From positions 806,001-870,000 of the forward strand of contig CAWIMB010000001.1 in the NCBI GenBank assembly GCA_963837155.1: DNA of 64,000 nt, given 5' to 3'. Made by a program: the position numbers and the translations under genes. Below the pieces are notes generated by a model. That model made no database searches. It worked only from the letters and a program-made list of their open reading frames with translations, and was not told where the DNA came from. Below, piece after piece: positions 25,550 through 34,641 of this stretch; positions within the stretch are counted from its first letter, which is position 1; each line of letters starts with the position of its first letter. Origin of the DNA: DASQHW01 sp963837155 (GTDB lineage Bacteria; Actinomycetota; Acidimicrobiia; IMCC26256; PALSA-610).

Positions 25550-25671
25550 GACGCCACCGACGTGCTGCGGTTAGGGTCATCACTGCAAGTCACCGCCGAC
25601 CCGGAGATCCACGTCGTGTTGGACCATATCTGGGCGCACGAGGCACCGCCAGCAGCTAACTGGGTCCGGGC

Positions 25672-27090
25672 ATGGAGCGGTCATTGCCGGCAGTGACGCG
25701 TCGCGTGCGTTCGTCGTTGTCGCGTTGGTGGCATGCCATTGGCTCACCGCGACAACGGGCGGCGTTCGTGGCCATCTTGGTTCTCGCGCTCGCGGTGCGC
25801 GCGGACTGGTGCTTCTACACCGCGCACAGGCCGCGTATTGGCGACCCCACGAGCTACTACTTTTACGGAATTTCGATCGCCCGTGGGCAGGGATACAACA
25901 GCTTCCTCTTCGACCTGCGCGAGGTGGCGCTCCACGGAACGCAATCCACGCGGCACATCCCGACGGCCTTGTTCCCGCCGGGATATCCCGCGGTGCTCGG
26001 CGGACTCTTCTGGGTGGTGCTCCGCACCCCGTTCTCCGACAACTTCGTTGCCGCGAGCGCGATTCTGAACGTCATCTTGAGTACGGTTACCGTGCTCATG
26101 GCCTTCGAGGTCGCCCGCCGGCTCTTCGACACTCGAGTCGCGCTCGTGGCCGCGGCATTGCTAGCGGTCTACCCGAACCTCGTCTTCCACACCGCAACCA
26201 TGCACTGGGAGACCACGTTCAACTTCCTCGCGATGGCTGCCATCCTCGTGCTCGTCCGTCGACCCTGGAAGCGCGGCCGCGTCCCGACGCGCACGTTGTT
26301 GCTGTTCGCGCTGGTGTTGGGGTGCTCGGTATTGGTCCGCCCGATCTCACTCCCGCTCGTCGGCGCCTTGCTCGTCGCGACGTTGGTTGCAGGCGCGGGC
26401 GCGCGCCGCGTGCTGGTGCAATGTGGCATCGTCTTCGCGATCGTCGCGGCGCTGGTCTTGCCCTGGACCATTCGCAACATGATCAAGATGCATTCACCGG
26501 TTGTCGTATCGACAGGGACGGGCATTGCGTTGTGTCAGTCGCGCAACCCGCATCCCAGCCCGGTTCTGGACTTCGACGTCCTGCATCGGTACTGCGAGCC
26601 GGCGGACCTCGCGGAAATCCCAATCGAGAAGCAAGAGGTCGAGATCAACAGCTTCGCGACGAGCCAGGCGTTCGAGTCGGTCGTCCATCACCCGATGCGT
26701 GAGGTCGGTCAGTGGTGGCCACGTGCGACGCACGCTTTCACTCAAGATCACGATGCGCTCGTGGACGCGACCGATTTCGCACCGCGAGGCCTGCTGCGAA
26801 CTTTCACGTGGATCGCGGATTGGTATTTCTTCGGTGTCGCGGGTCTTGCGTTGGTCGGTATCTACGCAGTCGTGCGCCGTCCATCGTCGTCGCCGCAAGG
26901 CCTCTTCTTGGTACTCGCCACGCTGTCGTTCGCGGCAACCCCGCTGCTGTTGTTCGGCGATCCTCGCTACAAGGTGCCGGCGACGCCTTTGCTCACGATC
27001 CTGGCGGCGGCAGGCGCGGTCGGGATCGCGGACCGGCTTCGGCAACGGGGATCAGTGCCGGACGCTACGTCAACGCCCGTGCGAGGTTGA
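25672..27090 (+). CDS. GT39-family membrane glycosyltransferase
   Basis: 472 residues from ATG 25672. Basic N-terminus, then about a dozen membrane helices. First loop TAHRPRIGDPTSYYFYGISI with Asp at the family position; then TALFPPGYPAVLGGLFWVVL, AVYPNLVFHTATMHWETTFN and the late DPRYKVPATPLLTILAAAGA, which mirrors the GT39 at 16953 closely. The external STGTGIALCQSRNPHP and HRYCEP segments also match that gene. The two are probably paralogues acting on related substrates. Separated from the divergent GT39 at 24275 by 122 bases. Confidence 0.82.
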   Translation: MERSLPAVTRRVRSSLSRWWHAIGSPRQRAAFVAILVLALAVRADWCFYTAHRPRIGDPTSYYFYGISIARGQGYNSFLFDLREVALHGTQSTRHIPTALFPPGYPAVLGGLFWVVLRTPFSDNFVAASAILNVILSTVTVLMAFEVARRLFDTRVALVAAALLAVYPNLVFHTATMHWETTFNFLAMAAILVLVRRPWKRGRVPTRTLLLFALVLGCSVLVRPISLPLVGALLVATLVAGAGARRVLVQCGIVFAIVAALVLPWTIRNMIKMHSPVVVSTGTGIALCQSRNPHPSPVLDFDVLHRYCEPADLAEIPIEKQEVEINSFATSQAFESVVHHPMREVGQWWPRATHAFTQDHDALVDATDFAPRGLLRTFTWIADWYFFGVAGLALVGIYAVVRRPSSSPQGLFLVLATLSFAATPLLLFGDPRYKVPATPLLTILAAAGAVGIADRLRQRGSVPDATSTPVRG

Positions 27091-27153
27091 CGTCGTCCGA
27101 AGCCGAACGTCGCGTCGCTGCCCAGCTGTTCGTGGATTGACGAGCGCGGCGAG

Positions 27154-27774
27154 CTACGGCACCGATACCTGCGATTGATGCGCGTTGCCGAAGGTGAATC
27201 CCGAGATGCCGGCCGAGCACTGGCTCAGCAGCTCGTTCGCTGCCTGGTCGAGGGCCGTCAGGAGCGTGATCGTCGAACCCGCGAACGCACCCTTGGTGAT
27301 CGGAGTGCTTACCAGCTTGTACACGACCGGGTCGGTGCTCACCACCGTGAACGCGTCGACCTTGGTGTTGTTGACCGCGACACTGCGGCGTCGACCGTTC
27401 GCCTTCGTCTCTTGCCACTTCACTTGCAGCTTCGACTTGTCGTAGCCGAGGTCGTAGTTGCTGCACGTGTATCCCGTCTCGGGTTCGGTCAACGAGAACT
27501 TGACGGTCGCAGCTGTGATCGGCGCCTTGCCGCCGGTGACGTTCGTGTTGTCGCAGCTGCTTCCGGACGCGGTTGCCGCGATGACGAGCTTCTTGGTGCT
27601 CGGCGTGTTGCGGAGCGGCGGCTTGATCGTTCCCGTACCGGCGACCACGCACGTGATCGTGCCGCTCGGCGGCGGCACCGACGCCGCCGCGGCCGGGAGG
27701 GAGGTCGAGCCGAGAAGGATCGCGACCAACGAGACGAAAGAGACCAGCGTGTTTCTTCGCACGAGAACCCCCGC
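27154..27774 (-). CDS. Putative secreted protein
   Basis: About 206 residues from the VLVRRNTLVSFVSLVAILLG start (GTG near 27774). The longer open frame to 27906 runs through the tRNA-Gly gene and is spurious. Signal peptide followed by SLPAAAASVPPPSGTITCVV. Mature part is beta-rich with four Cys (ITCVVAG, SSCDNTN, YTCSNYD, SQCSAG). Pattern GxxKxPLxNTPSTKKLVIAA resembles small secreted actinobacterial proteins; no function recognised. Terminates 64 bases from the convergent GT39. Confidence 0.65.
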   Translation of the reverse strand, partial: AGVLVRRNTLVSFVSLVAILLGSTSLPAAAASVPPPSGTITCVVAGTGTIKPPLRNTPSTKKLVIAATASGSSCDNTNVTGGKAPITAATVKFSLTEPETGYTCSNYDLGYDKSKLQVKWQETKANGRRRSVAVNNTKVDAFTVVSTDPVVYKLVSTPITKGAFAGSTITLLTALDQAANELLSQCSAGISGFTFGNAHQSQVSVP

Positions 27775-27813
27775 TTTCTTCGCGTGCCCGGCCGCAAAAT
27801 GAGCCGGTGCCAG

Positions 27814-27884
27814 AGCGGGCGACGGGAATCGAACCCGCGTTCTCAGCTTGGGAAGCTGATGTTCTGCCGCTGAACTACGCCCGC
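27814..27884 (-). tRNA. tRNA-Gly (anticodon CCC)
   Basis: The minus strand folds as a complete tRNA: 7-bp acceptor GCGGGCG/CGCCCGC, D arm GTTC..GAAC, anticodon stem TCAGC/GCTGA with loop TTCCCAA (anticodon CCC), and T arm GCGGG-TTCGATT-CCCGT. No CCA is encoded. A 42-bp stretch covering its 5' half recurs at 41461-41502, marking it as the insertion site of the mobile element. A TGCTAG-type extended -10 on the minus strand lies at 27902-27897, 13 bases from the 5' end. Confidence 0.95.
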
Positions 27885-27885
27885 G
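27844..27885. repeat. attL core (42 bp, inside tRNA-Gly)
   Basis: Identical over 42 bases to 41461-41502. Covers the tRNA from the base before its 5' end through the anticodon loop and most of the 3' strand of the anticodon stem. The intact tRNA lies at this end. Confidence 0.9.
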
Positions 27886-27961
27886 GGTGACCTCCCAACC
27901 TAGCAACTGTCCTGCTCAGCGGGCACTTCTGCGTTCGGCCGCATGAGCTTCCTCGGACGGC

Positions 27962-27990
27962 GTGACCTCGGCGTGACCTTCGCGTGACCT
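27962..27990 (+). repeat. Three phased GTGACCT heptamers (arm-type sites)
   Basis: GTGACCT occurs at 27962, 27973 and 27984, exactly 11 bases apart, about 77 bases inside the left att core; another copy lies at 27887. The same heptamer pair recurs near the right end. Helical phasing is what arm-type integrase or excisionase sites show. Confidence 0.65.
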
Positions 27991-28023
27991 AACGGAATGA
28001 GGACTGGGCATCACCGGCCGTCA

Positions 28024-29199
28024 TCACACAGCAGCGGACCCGCTGCTGCGCAACGGCACAACTGGAGGGCTCAGCTCGTCGCGCGCCGCCTGGATGAGGC
28101 GGTCGATGCCGGTGGCCAAGACCTTGTCGCGCTCGTCGGTCGCGTGCTGGTACCGAAGTGCCGCTTCCTGGGTGGCGTGGCCGAGACGGCGCATGATCTC
28201 CTTCGTGCCTGCTCCGGTTGCCGCGGCGAGGGTCCCGGCAACATGGCGCAAGTCGTGCAGGTGCACATCAGCGAGTCCGACCGACACCCGCGCTCGGTCC
28301 CATTCCTTCTGCCATACGCCGGGGCGAACCGGGCCGCCTTTTTCGCCGACGAAGACCAAGCCGGCGGGATCGGCAGACACCCAGCGCGCAAGGTGTTCCT
28401 CGAGTTCGGGTACCAGCTCCGCGGGCAACGAGAGCGTCCTGCGACCCGCGACTGTCTTGGGTGGTCCGATCAGCTCGCGGCCCGTGATCGAGTGCTGGCG
28501 TTGGACGCGGACGTCGACCGTCCGGTGCATCAAGTCGATGTCCTTCCGGGTCAAGCCGAACAGCTCGCCTCGTCGGAGGCCGACGAATGCGGCCAACAGC
28601 ACCAGTGCGCGGTAGCGACGCGCGACCGCGTCCGCCAGCGCGAAGACCTGGGCGATGGTCGGGATTGCTCGCTCCTCCGATGGCTCGACACCAGCGCCCT
28701 TGACGGTGCAGGGATTGGCAACAAGGTGGCGATCCTCGACCGCGGTATTCAAGATCGCGCGCAACAAGCGGTAGCACTTGGCCACTGTCGACGGTCCGAG
28801 GCCGTCTGCAAGAAGCTGCGCGTGCCATCGACGAACGACGGCGGTCGTCAAACGGCTCAGCGGTACCGTCCCGAGCGCCGGCACGATGTGAAGCCGCAGG
28901 TAGCCCTCGTAAAGTTCCCCGACGCGTGGACGAAGTGGCTCACCCCGCGACGTCAGGCGAGACGCGAGCCACGTAGGTGCGTACTCGGCGAGGGTCATCC
29001 GCCCGTCTTCGGGCGCGACCCACGCGCCGCGGTGCTGGTCGGAGATCGCAGCGGCGAACGCGACCTCGGCTTCCGCCTTGGTCTTGAAGGTGCCAATGCT
29101 CACGCGACGCTCCGTCGCAGGATCGACCATCCGAACTCGCCATCGTCCGCTCGGTAGTCGGTCGACGCCGCCGATCTGTCGACGCCTTGCTCGACCCAT
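28024..29199 (-). CDS. int: Tyrosine recombinase (integrase)
   Basis: 391 residues from ATG 29199 with GAGGAA upstream. An N-terminal basic arm-binding part (MGRARRRQIGGVDRLPSGRW) precedes a SAM-like core-binding domain (residues of about 68-160) and the catalytic domain. Active-site residues visible: Arg209 in GLRRGELFGL, a Lys near 249 in GPPKTVAGRRTL, His315/Arg318 in LHDLRH, His341 in LGHAT and Tyr350 in LRYQHA. Integrates and excises the element at tRNA-Gly; it reads toward the att site, the usual arrangement. Sixteen bases downstream of the XRE gene. Confidence 0.95.
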   Translation of the reverse strand: MGRARRRQIGGVDRLPSGRWRVRMVDPATERRVSIGTFKTKAEAEVAFAAAISDQHRGAWVAPEDGRMTLAEYAPTWLASRLTSRGEPLRPRVGELYEGYLRLHIVPALGTVPLSRLTTAVVRRWHAQLLADGLGPSTVAKCYRLLRAILNTAVEDRHLVANPCTVKGAGVEPSEERAIPTIAQVFALADAVARRYRALVLLAAFVGLRRGELFGLTRKDIDLMHRTVDVRVQRQHSITGRELIGPPKTVAGRRTLSLPAELVPELEEHLARWVSADPAGLVFVGEKGGPVRPGVWQKEWDRARVSVGLADVHLHDLRHVAGTLAAATGAGTKEIMRRLGHATQEAALRYQHATDERDKVLATGIDRLIQAARDELSPPVVPLRSSGSAAV

Positions 29200-29215
29200 C
29201 GTGTTCCTCCTCGCG

Positions 29216-29995
29216 TTACCTCTTGCGCGCGGTCTTGGCGCTTCGCTTCTGTTTCGGGCGTGTGCCGCTCGATGTCGTCTCGTCCGTCGTGCCGGCTGGT
29301 GCCGTCTCGTCCGTTGCCGCGGTACGCCGGTCGGTGTGGGTGAAGTCGTCGTCGTTGGTGTGTTCGGCGATGAAGCCGCGGATGCCGATTTGGCGGAGGT
29401 GGTCGACCCACTTGCCGAGCTCCTCCACTGCGTTGTCGAGGGAGTCGCCGTGCTCGTCGAGCAGCGCGAGCAGCAGCTCTTTGCGCCGTTCGCGATAGCT
29501 CCACTCGCGCGCGCTGCTCGGCGCGCCGGTGATCTTCTCGACGGTCTTGTCCGCGGCGGTCGGGTCGCTGACACCGATCTCGCGTAGGCGGGCGTAGAGG
29601 GGTTCGAGCTGGTCGGGCCGACCCAGCAGGTACATGTAGAGCTCGTCGACGGGCCGGCTGGTGGCGCGCATCAACCGGTGGTCGCCCGGTGGGGGCACCA
29701 GGAACCACAGGACCGGCAAATCGAACACCATCGCGAAGATCAACAACTCGTGGGCGTCGAACTCGCGGCGGCGATCCCCGTCCCAGGCCCGCTCGATCGA
29801 GGAGACGCCGGCTTGGGTGAGGCGCTGGCCGAGATAGGGCTCGAGCCGGTCGGCGAGTTCGTCTTGGGTCCAGCCCCGCAGCTCGCGGGCGGCCCGGAAG
29901 TTGAAGGCGACGACCTGGTTGAGGTCGACGTCCGCGGGCGCCGGCGGAGGAGGCGGCGGTTGGGGGCGTGTGCGGCGGGCCACCAGCGGCACGCT
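29216..29995 (-). CDS. XRE-family regulator
   Basis: About 259 residues from GTG 29995; GTG 29983 is equally possible. A proline-rich leader (PQPPPPPPAPADVD) is followed by a Cro/C1 helix-turn-helix: FNFRAARELRGWTQDELADR and RLTQAGVSSIERAWDG. The remainder is helical and charged (EWSYRERRKELLLALLDEHG), with a Thr/Lys-rich tail. Probably controls the integrase and the divergent excisionase gene through the intergenic region at 29996-30086, where a GTCCCA...TGGGAC inverted repeat surrounds a TACAAT -10-like box. Confidence 0.78.
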   Translation of the reverse strand, partial: SVPLVARRTRPQPPPPPPAPADVDLNQVVAFNFRAARELRGWTQDELADRLEPYLGQRLTQAGVSSIERAWDGDRRREFDAHELLIFAMVFDLPVLWFLVPPPGDHRLMRATSRPVDELYMYLLGRPDQLEPLYARLREIGVSDPTAADKTVEKITGAPSSAREWSYRERRKELLLALLDEHGDSLDNAVEELGKWVDHLRQIGIRGFIAEHTNDDDFTHTDRRTAATDETAPAGTTDETTSSGTRPKQKRSAKTARKR

Positions 29996-30014
29996 ACACG
30001 GCTCTTCGCTTGTT

Positions 30015-30056
30015 GTCCCAATGCGCGTACACAGTGTTGATGATACAATCTGGGAC
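30015..30056. promoter_or_regulatory. Divergent control region with inverted repeat
   Basis: GTCCCA (30015-30020) and TGGGAC (30051-30056) form an inverted repeat separated by 30 bases, with TACAAT (30044-30049), a fair -10 box for the plus strand, between them. The arrangement fits an operator for the adjacent XRE protein; no consensus -35 box is seen. Confidence 0.35.
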
Positions 30057-30086
30057 CCGTATGGAGACGGTCTGGAGGTTGTGTAC

Positions 30087-30488
30087 GTGAATGGTGGCCT
30101 GCCCGCATTGTTGACGGTGGAGGAAGCGGCCCGGGTGCTGCGCATCGGCCGCACCAAGGCCTACGCCATGGCGCAGGAGTGGCGCGACACCGGCGGCAAG
30201 TCGGGCCTGCCGGTCGTGGACCTCGGCCACGTGCTCCGAGTACCGCTGCACAAGCTCGAGGCGATCGTCGGCGGTCCGATCGTTGCGGATCACGAGGCAT
30301 CGACGGCGACGGCCAAGGCGAAGAAGCCACGGCGGACCGGTGAGTCACACGGCGCAGCGTCGGCCGAGTCCCCGACAAGACCGACTGCAAACAACGCCTC
30401 ACCCCCTTCCCCAAAACCACACCGACACACCAACCGCCAACCCCACAACCAGCTCGACCTCTTCAACCCGAACACCCCCACGAGCTAA
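30087..30488 (+). CDS. Excisionase-like HTH protein
   Basis: 133 residues from GTG 30087, seven bases after a GGAGGT. Residues 6-65 are a MerR-like 'excisionase family' helix-turn-helix: ALLTVEEAARVLRIGRTKAY, MAQEWRDTGG and LPVVDLGHVLRVPLHKLEAI. The tail is low-complexity, rich in Pro, Thr, Asn and His, ending QLDLFNPNTPTS. Such proteins direct integrase toward excision or regulate early genes of integrated elements. Divergent from the XRE regulator and 122 bases before the relaxase. Confidence 0.8.
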   Translation: MNGGLPALLTVEEAARVLRIGRTKAYAMAQEWRDTGGKSGLPVVDLGHVLRVPLHKLEAIVGGPIVADHEASTATAKAKKPRRTGESHGAASAESPTRPTANNASPPSPKPHRHTNRQPHNQLDLFNPNTPTS

Positions 30489-30610
30489 CCCTCCATGCAC
30501 CTCATCAACCACCTCAACGAACCCATCACAACAACGGCAGGCACTTGCCAGCCCTGCGGGCAGGCTCCCCCGGCGGCGCGCGCGTCGATGGCAGCGCGGA
30601 GGACGAGACG

Positions 30611-33600
30611 GTGCTGACCATCACGAAGTTGAAGGGCGCCGAGTATCTCATCGCGTCGGTGGCGGACGGGATGGAGGACTACTACATGGGCGCCGGTGAG
30701 GCGCCCGGCGTATGGCGCGGCGCGTGGGCCGCCGAGCTCGGCCTTGAGGGCGTAGTTCGCGCCGACGAGTTGCGGGCGCTGGTCAACGGGCTCGACCCAA
30801 ACAGCGGAGCCGAGCTGTTGGCCGGGCATCGGGAGCGCAAGGTGCGCGCGATCGATGTGACGTTGTCAGTCCCGAAGTCGGTATCGCTGTTGTGGGCGTT
30901 CGGCAGCCCGCAGACGTCTGCGGCGGTGTCGATCGCGGTCGTTGAAGCGACCGATGAGGCGCTTTCGTTCTTGGAGGCGCGCGTCGCGGTGGCACGCCAG
31001 CAACAGGGCGGTGTCCGTCGTCGGGTGGCGACCGCCGGGTTCGCGATCGCGACGTTCTCGCACCGCACGAGCCGGGCCGGCGATCCGCAGCTGCACACCC
31101 ACTGCCTGATCCCCAATGTCGTGTGCCGTGTCGATGGACAGCACGTCGCGTTCGATGCGAACCCGTTGCACGTGTGGGGCAAGGCGGCCGGCACGGTGTT
31201 CCTCAACCACCTCGAACGCACGTTGACGGCGCAGCTCGGCGTGGCGTGGGGACCCGACCGCAACGGGTCCCGAGAGATGGTCGGGTTCACACACAAGCAG
31301 CTGCGGGCGTTCTCGAAGCGCACCGTCGCGATCGAGACGCATCTGGAAGCCGCAGGCGAGTTGGCGTTCGACTCCAAGGCCGATCGGATGCGCGCCGACG
31401 ACCGGGCGTCGTTGGCGACGCGTGATCGCAAGGACAAGACCGTCACGCCGGAACGGTTACGCGACCGCTGGCGCGCCGAAGCCGAAGGAGTCGGGCTCCA
31501 CCCGGGTCGCGCAGTCGACGACCTGGTCATCGGCCGACAACTCGAGCGCGTCGCCCGGCCGACCGAGGCCGAGATCTTTGGCGCGCTCGTCGACCCGGCA
31601 ACCGGGTTGTGCGCGACGGAGTCGCGGTTCTGCGAGGCCCATGTTGTCGAACGGATCGCCGCGATCTCCGGCGGTCGGCTCACCCTCGAACAGATCCTCG
31701 CGATGACCGAGCACTTCCTCGGCTCTGAACACGTCGTGCGCCTCGTGTCCGATGTCACGCGGCGCCGCCCGCCGGAGTGGTCGACGGTCGAGCTGCGCGC
31801 CGTCGAAGACCGGCTGCTCGCCAACCTCAGCGCCATCGCGACAACAAACGGCGCCGCCGCCGAGCAATCGGTGATCGACGCCGCCATCGCGGCCGAGCCG
31901 AAGCAGCTCGGACAAGATCAGATCGACGCAGTGCGCGTGTTGTGCGGCGCGGGACCATGCGTACGGACGCTCGTCGCACCGGCCGGATTCGGCAAAACCA
32001 CCGCCCTACACGCGGCAGCCACCGCCGCGCAGTCCGCCGGCCGCCACGTCGTCGTGGTGGCACCGACCCACAAGGCAGTCGCCGAGCTGCGCGCCGCCGG
32101 CCTCGACGCCCAGACGATCGCCCGATTCCGCAATCGCTTCACCGACCCGCTCGCGCCGAACACGACCCTGATCGTCGACGAAATGTCCCAGGTCGGCACC
32201 CGCGACGCCGCCGCGCTGGCCAAGGCGGTCGCCGCGACGCCGGGCGCACAGGTGTGGTTCGCAGGCGACGCCCGCCAAGCCCAATCAGTCGCGGCCGGTG
32301 GCCTCGCCGCCGAGCTCGATCGACTCGCGGCCCAAAGCCGCATCCCCGCGGCAGGGCTGCGCCAGAACCGCCGCCAGCAAGATCCGGCCGAGCGGGCCGC
32401 GCTCAGCAAATACCGAGCCGGTGACATCGAGGCCAGCCGGACCATCCGCACCGCCCGCGGCTGGGAACACGAACTGGCGAGCCCAACCGACACCCGCCAA
32501 GCACTCGCCGCAGCCGCGGTCGCCGATAGCGACCGTCACGGCGCCGAACACGTCGCGGTACTCGCCGTGAGCCACGTCGACTGCGAAGACCTCGCCGACC
32601 GCATCCGCGCCACCCGCGCCGCGCGCGGCGAGCTCCGCGGCCCCACCCTCCAAGGAGCTGGCTGGGGCGCCAACCCGCGGACCTACGCGACCGGCGACCG
32701 AGTGCTCGTGCACGCCAACCTCGACGCCGGCACAGACCGGCGCGTATTCAACGGCTCGACCGGCACCGTGCTCGCCGTCAGCCACCACGGCCTCGACCTG
32801 TTGACCGATGACGGTGACCGCGTCCGGATCGGCGCCGAAATCATCGCCGGCCATCGAGCCGACGGGACTCCGAACCTCTCTCACGCGTGGGCCCGTACTG
32901 TCGAGGGCGCGCAGGGCGGCACGTGGCGCCAAGTGCACCTGCTCGGCACCCCTGCGCTCGACCGCTTCAGCGGCTACGTCGGTCAGAGCCGCGGCCAACT
33001 CCCGACCCACACCTGGAACACCCGCCCCGACTGCGACCACCCGCTCAGCCTCGTGGCCGACGATCGCAGTCCGGGCGAGGCCGTGCGCGACGCCATGCGC
33101 CGCGACCAACCCAAGACCTTCGCCGCCTGCGACGACCCCTGGGTGCTCGACCGCAAGCTTGGTGGCGAACGCGCAGCGCACATGGCCGTCGTCGCCACCC
33201 GGCCGCCCGACCGACGCGCCGAGCTCGAACGCGCCCGTAATCATGTCGAGCGCGCCGCACAGGAGCGGCACTGGGCGACGCAAGGCCTCATCGGCCGCGA
33301 GGACGAACGCGCACGCCTCGGGCCGCGCACCCGCCTCCGTCGCGGCGGACGACACAACATCATCCGACACGACCAAGCGGTCGCCCACGCCCACCAACGG
33401 CTGCAGCAATCCGAACGCGCCCTCCATGACACGCGTCTCGATGCGATACGGGTCGAAGCTGCGGTGGCCGATCGAGTGGCGTGGGGTCGCCAACATCGGT
33501 GGCGGCTCGAACGCGTCGCCGAGATTGACGATCAGCTCTCCCACCACTGGGCCGACGTCGTCCTTCGCGCCGTGCGCGCCGACGACCCCCTCGCCTTCGG

Positions 33601-34438
33601 CATCGACCACTTGCGCGACGCCCGAGCCGTCTACCGAGCCGACCTCCACGACATCAGCGACGCGCTACCAGATGATCGCCGCCACGCATTGCAGCAAGCC
33701 GAAGCTGACCTGCACCACCACGAGCACAACCTGCGGGACGCCGAACGCGAGATCACACGCGCACAGTCCGCGCTCGACGCGGCACACCAACGACGGTGGG
33801 GTCGGCGCGACACGGATGCGATCGCGCGAGCCGAAGCTCGGCTCACAACCGCGAGACGAAACCACGAGCGCGCCGCCGAGCAGGTCACTCACGTGAGGGC
33901 CCGCACGGATCAGGAGCGAGACGCGGTCCGAGCATGGCACACAGCGACCCGCGCCACCGCAGCCGACCAGGCCAGGTTGACGAATTGCATCAACGACCTC
34001 GACGCCGCGCTCGCCGCGACCCGGCCCGAACGCGTTGCGGCCGCCGCGCTCGACCCCAGAAACAAGCTGTGGCAGGTGCTCGGTCCCCCACCGGCGACAC
34101 GCGGTGGGCTCGCGGCGTGGTGCGGCATCACCGAACGCATCGAAGACTGGAGAGATCGAGGCGCCAGTCCAGACCGCTGGATCGACCACGTTCCCGACGC
34201 CCGCGGGCATCCAATGCTCGGCCTCCGCCCCTGCGCGCTTGGCCGCGAATCGGACGACCTCGCTCGCGTCCTATCGACTGCACGCGAGCTCATCGACGCC
34301 GCAAGCCGACTCGACCCGTGCCCGACGAGGAAAGGCTTCGTAGACAGGTCGAACTGGCTGACGACGCTCCGCGCCGCCGAAAGAGCCCTCCCCACAAAGC
34401 AGCCCGCACTCGACCACAGCCTCGGACTCGAGTTGTGA
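30611..34438 (+). CDS. MobF-family relaxase-helicase (TrwC/TraI-like)
   Basis: 1275 residues from GTG 30611, with GGAGG eight bases upstream. Relaxase domain (1 to about 300): catalytic tyrosine pair YY at 24-25 and the metal-binding His triad in FSHRTSRAGDPQLHTHCLIP. Then a RecD-like helicase: Walker A PAGFGKTTALHAA near residue 457, Walker B LIVDEMSQVG near 518, and the late motif GYVGQSRGQLPTHTW. The last 450 or so residues are helical and charged, rich in Arg and His. It would nick oriT, stay bound to the 5' end and unwind the strand for conjugative transfer. The gene is intact and the longest in the element. No coupling protein accompanies it. Confidence 0.92.
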   Translation: MLTITKLKGAEYLIASVADGMEDYYMGAGEAPGVWRGAWAAELGLEGVVRADELRALVNGLDPNSGAELLAGHRERKVRAIDVTLSVPKSVSLLWAFGSPQTSAAVSIAVVEATDEALSFLEARVAVARQQQGGVRRRVATAGFAIATFSHRTSRAGDPQLHTHCLIPNVVCRVDGQHVAFDANPLHVWGKAAGTVFLNHLERTLTAQLGVAWGPDRNGSREMVGFTHKQLRAFSKRTVAIETHLEAAGELAFDSKADRMRADDRASLATRDRKDKTVTPERLRDRWRAEAEGVGLHPGRAVDDLVIGRQLERVARPTEAEIFGALVDPATGLCATESRFCEAHVVERIAAISGGRLTLEQILAMTEHFLGSEHVVRLVSDVTRRRPPEWSTVELRAVEDRLLANLSAIATTNGAAAEQSVIDAAIAAEPKQLGQDQIDAVRVLCGAGPCVRTLVAPAGFGKTTALHAAATAAQSAGRHVVVVAPTHKAVAELRAAGLDAQTIARFRNRFTDPLAPNTTLIVDEMSQVGTRDAAALAKAVAATPGAQVWFAGDARQAQSVAAGGLAAELDRLAAQSRIPAAGLRQNRRQQDPAERAALSKYRAGDIEASRTIRTARGWEHELASPTDTRQALAAAAVADSDRHGAEHVAVLAVSHVDCEDLADRIRATRAARGELRGPTLQGAGWGANPRTYATGDRVLVHANLDAGTDRRVFNGSTGTVLAVSHHGLDLLTDDGDRVRIGAEIIAGHRADGTPNLSHAWARTVEGAQGGTWRQVHLLGTPALDRFSGYVGQSRGQLPTHTWNTRPDCDHPLSLVADDRSPGEAVRDAMRRDQPKTFAACDDPWVLDRKLGGERAAHMAVVATRPPDRRAELERARNHVERAAQERHWATQGLIGREDERARLGPRTRLRRGGRHNIIRHDQAVAHAHQRLQQSERALHDTRLDAIRVEAAVADRVAWGRQHRWRLERVAEIDDQLSHHWADVVLRAVRADDPLAFGIDHLRDARAVYRADLHDISDALPDDRRHALQQAEADLHHHEHNLRDAEREITRAQSALDAAHQRRWGRRDTDAIARAEARLTTARRNHERAAEQVTHVRARTDQERDAVRAWHTATRATAADQARLTNCINDLDAALAATRPERVAAAALDPRNKLWQVLGPPPATRGGLAAWCGITERIEDWRDRGASPDRWIDHVPDARGHPMLGLRPCALGRESDDLARVLSTARELIDAASRLDPCPTRKGFVDRSNWLTTLRAAERALPTKQPALDHSLGLEL

Positions 34439-34599
34439 CGCGCGGGACCCACGCCTCTACTCGCGCAAGTCCGCCCGTCGACTACGGACCCCCGAGATGG
34501 CTCGCGTGGGAACGCCGATCGCTCAACGGGATCTGCCGATGGTCCTCGTCGCGAGGTTCGAGTGCAGGTGATCCCGATCCCCTAGCCGTCCGCTCTTAA

Positions 34600-34617
34600 A
34601 TGAGAGAATCGTCTCAT
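34600..34617. promoter_or_regulatory. Inverted repeat before the wHTH-nucleotidyltransferase gene
   Basis: ATGAGA and TCTCAT are a perfect inverted repeat around GAATCG, in a locally AT-rich stretch, 25 bases before the start codon at 34642. A likely autoregulatory operator for the winged-helix part of the downstream protein. Confidence 0.45.
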
Positions 34618-34641
34618 CTATGAGCGGTATACTGGGGCCCC

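Noticed and set aside
27785..27906. N-terminal extension of the secreted protein across the tRNA
   Set aside because: The RGRSSAAEHQLPKL-type peptide is what a tRNA gene gives when translated; the signal peptide start downstream is the real one.
32285..33649. Open frame of 454 codons antisense to the relaxase
   Set aside because: Lies over the helicase motifs; no recognisable domain.
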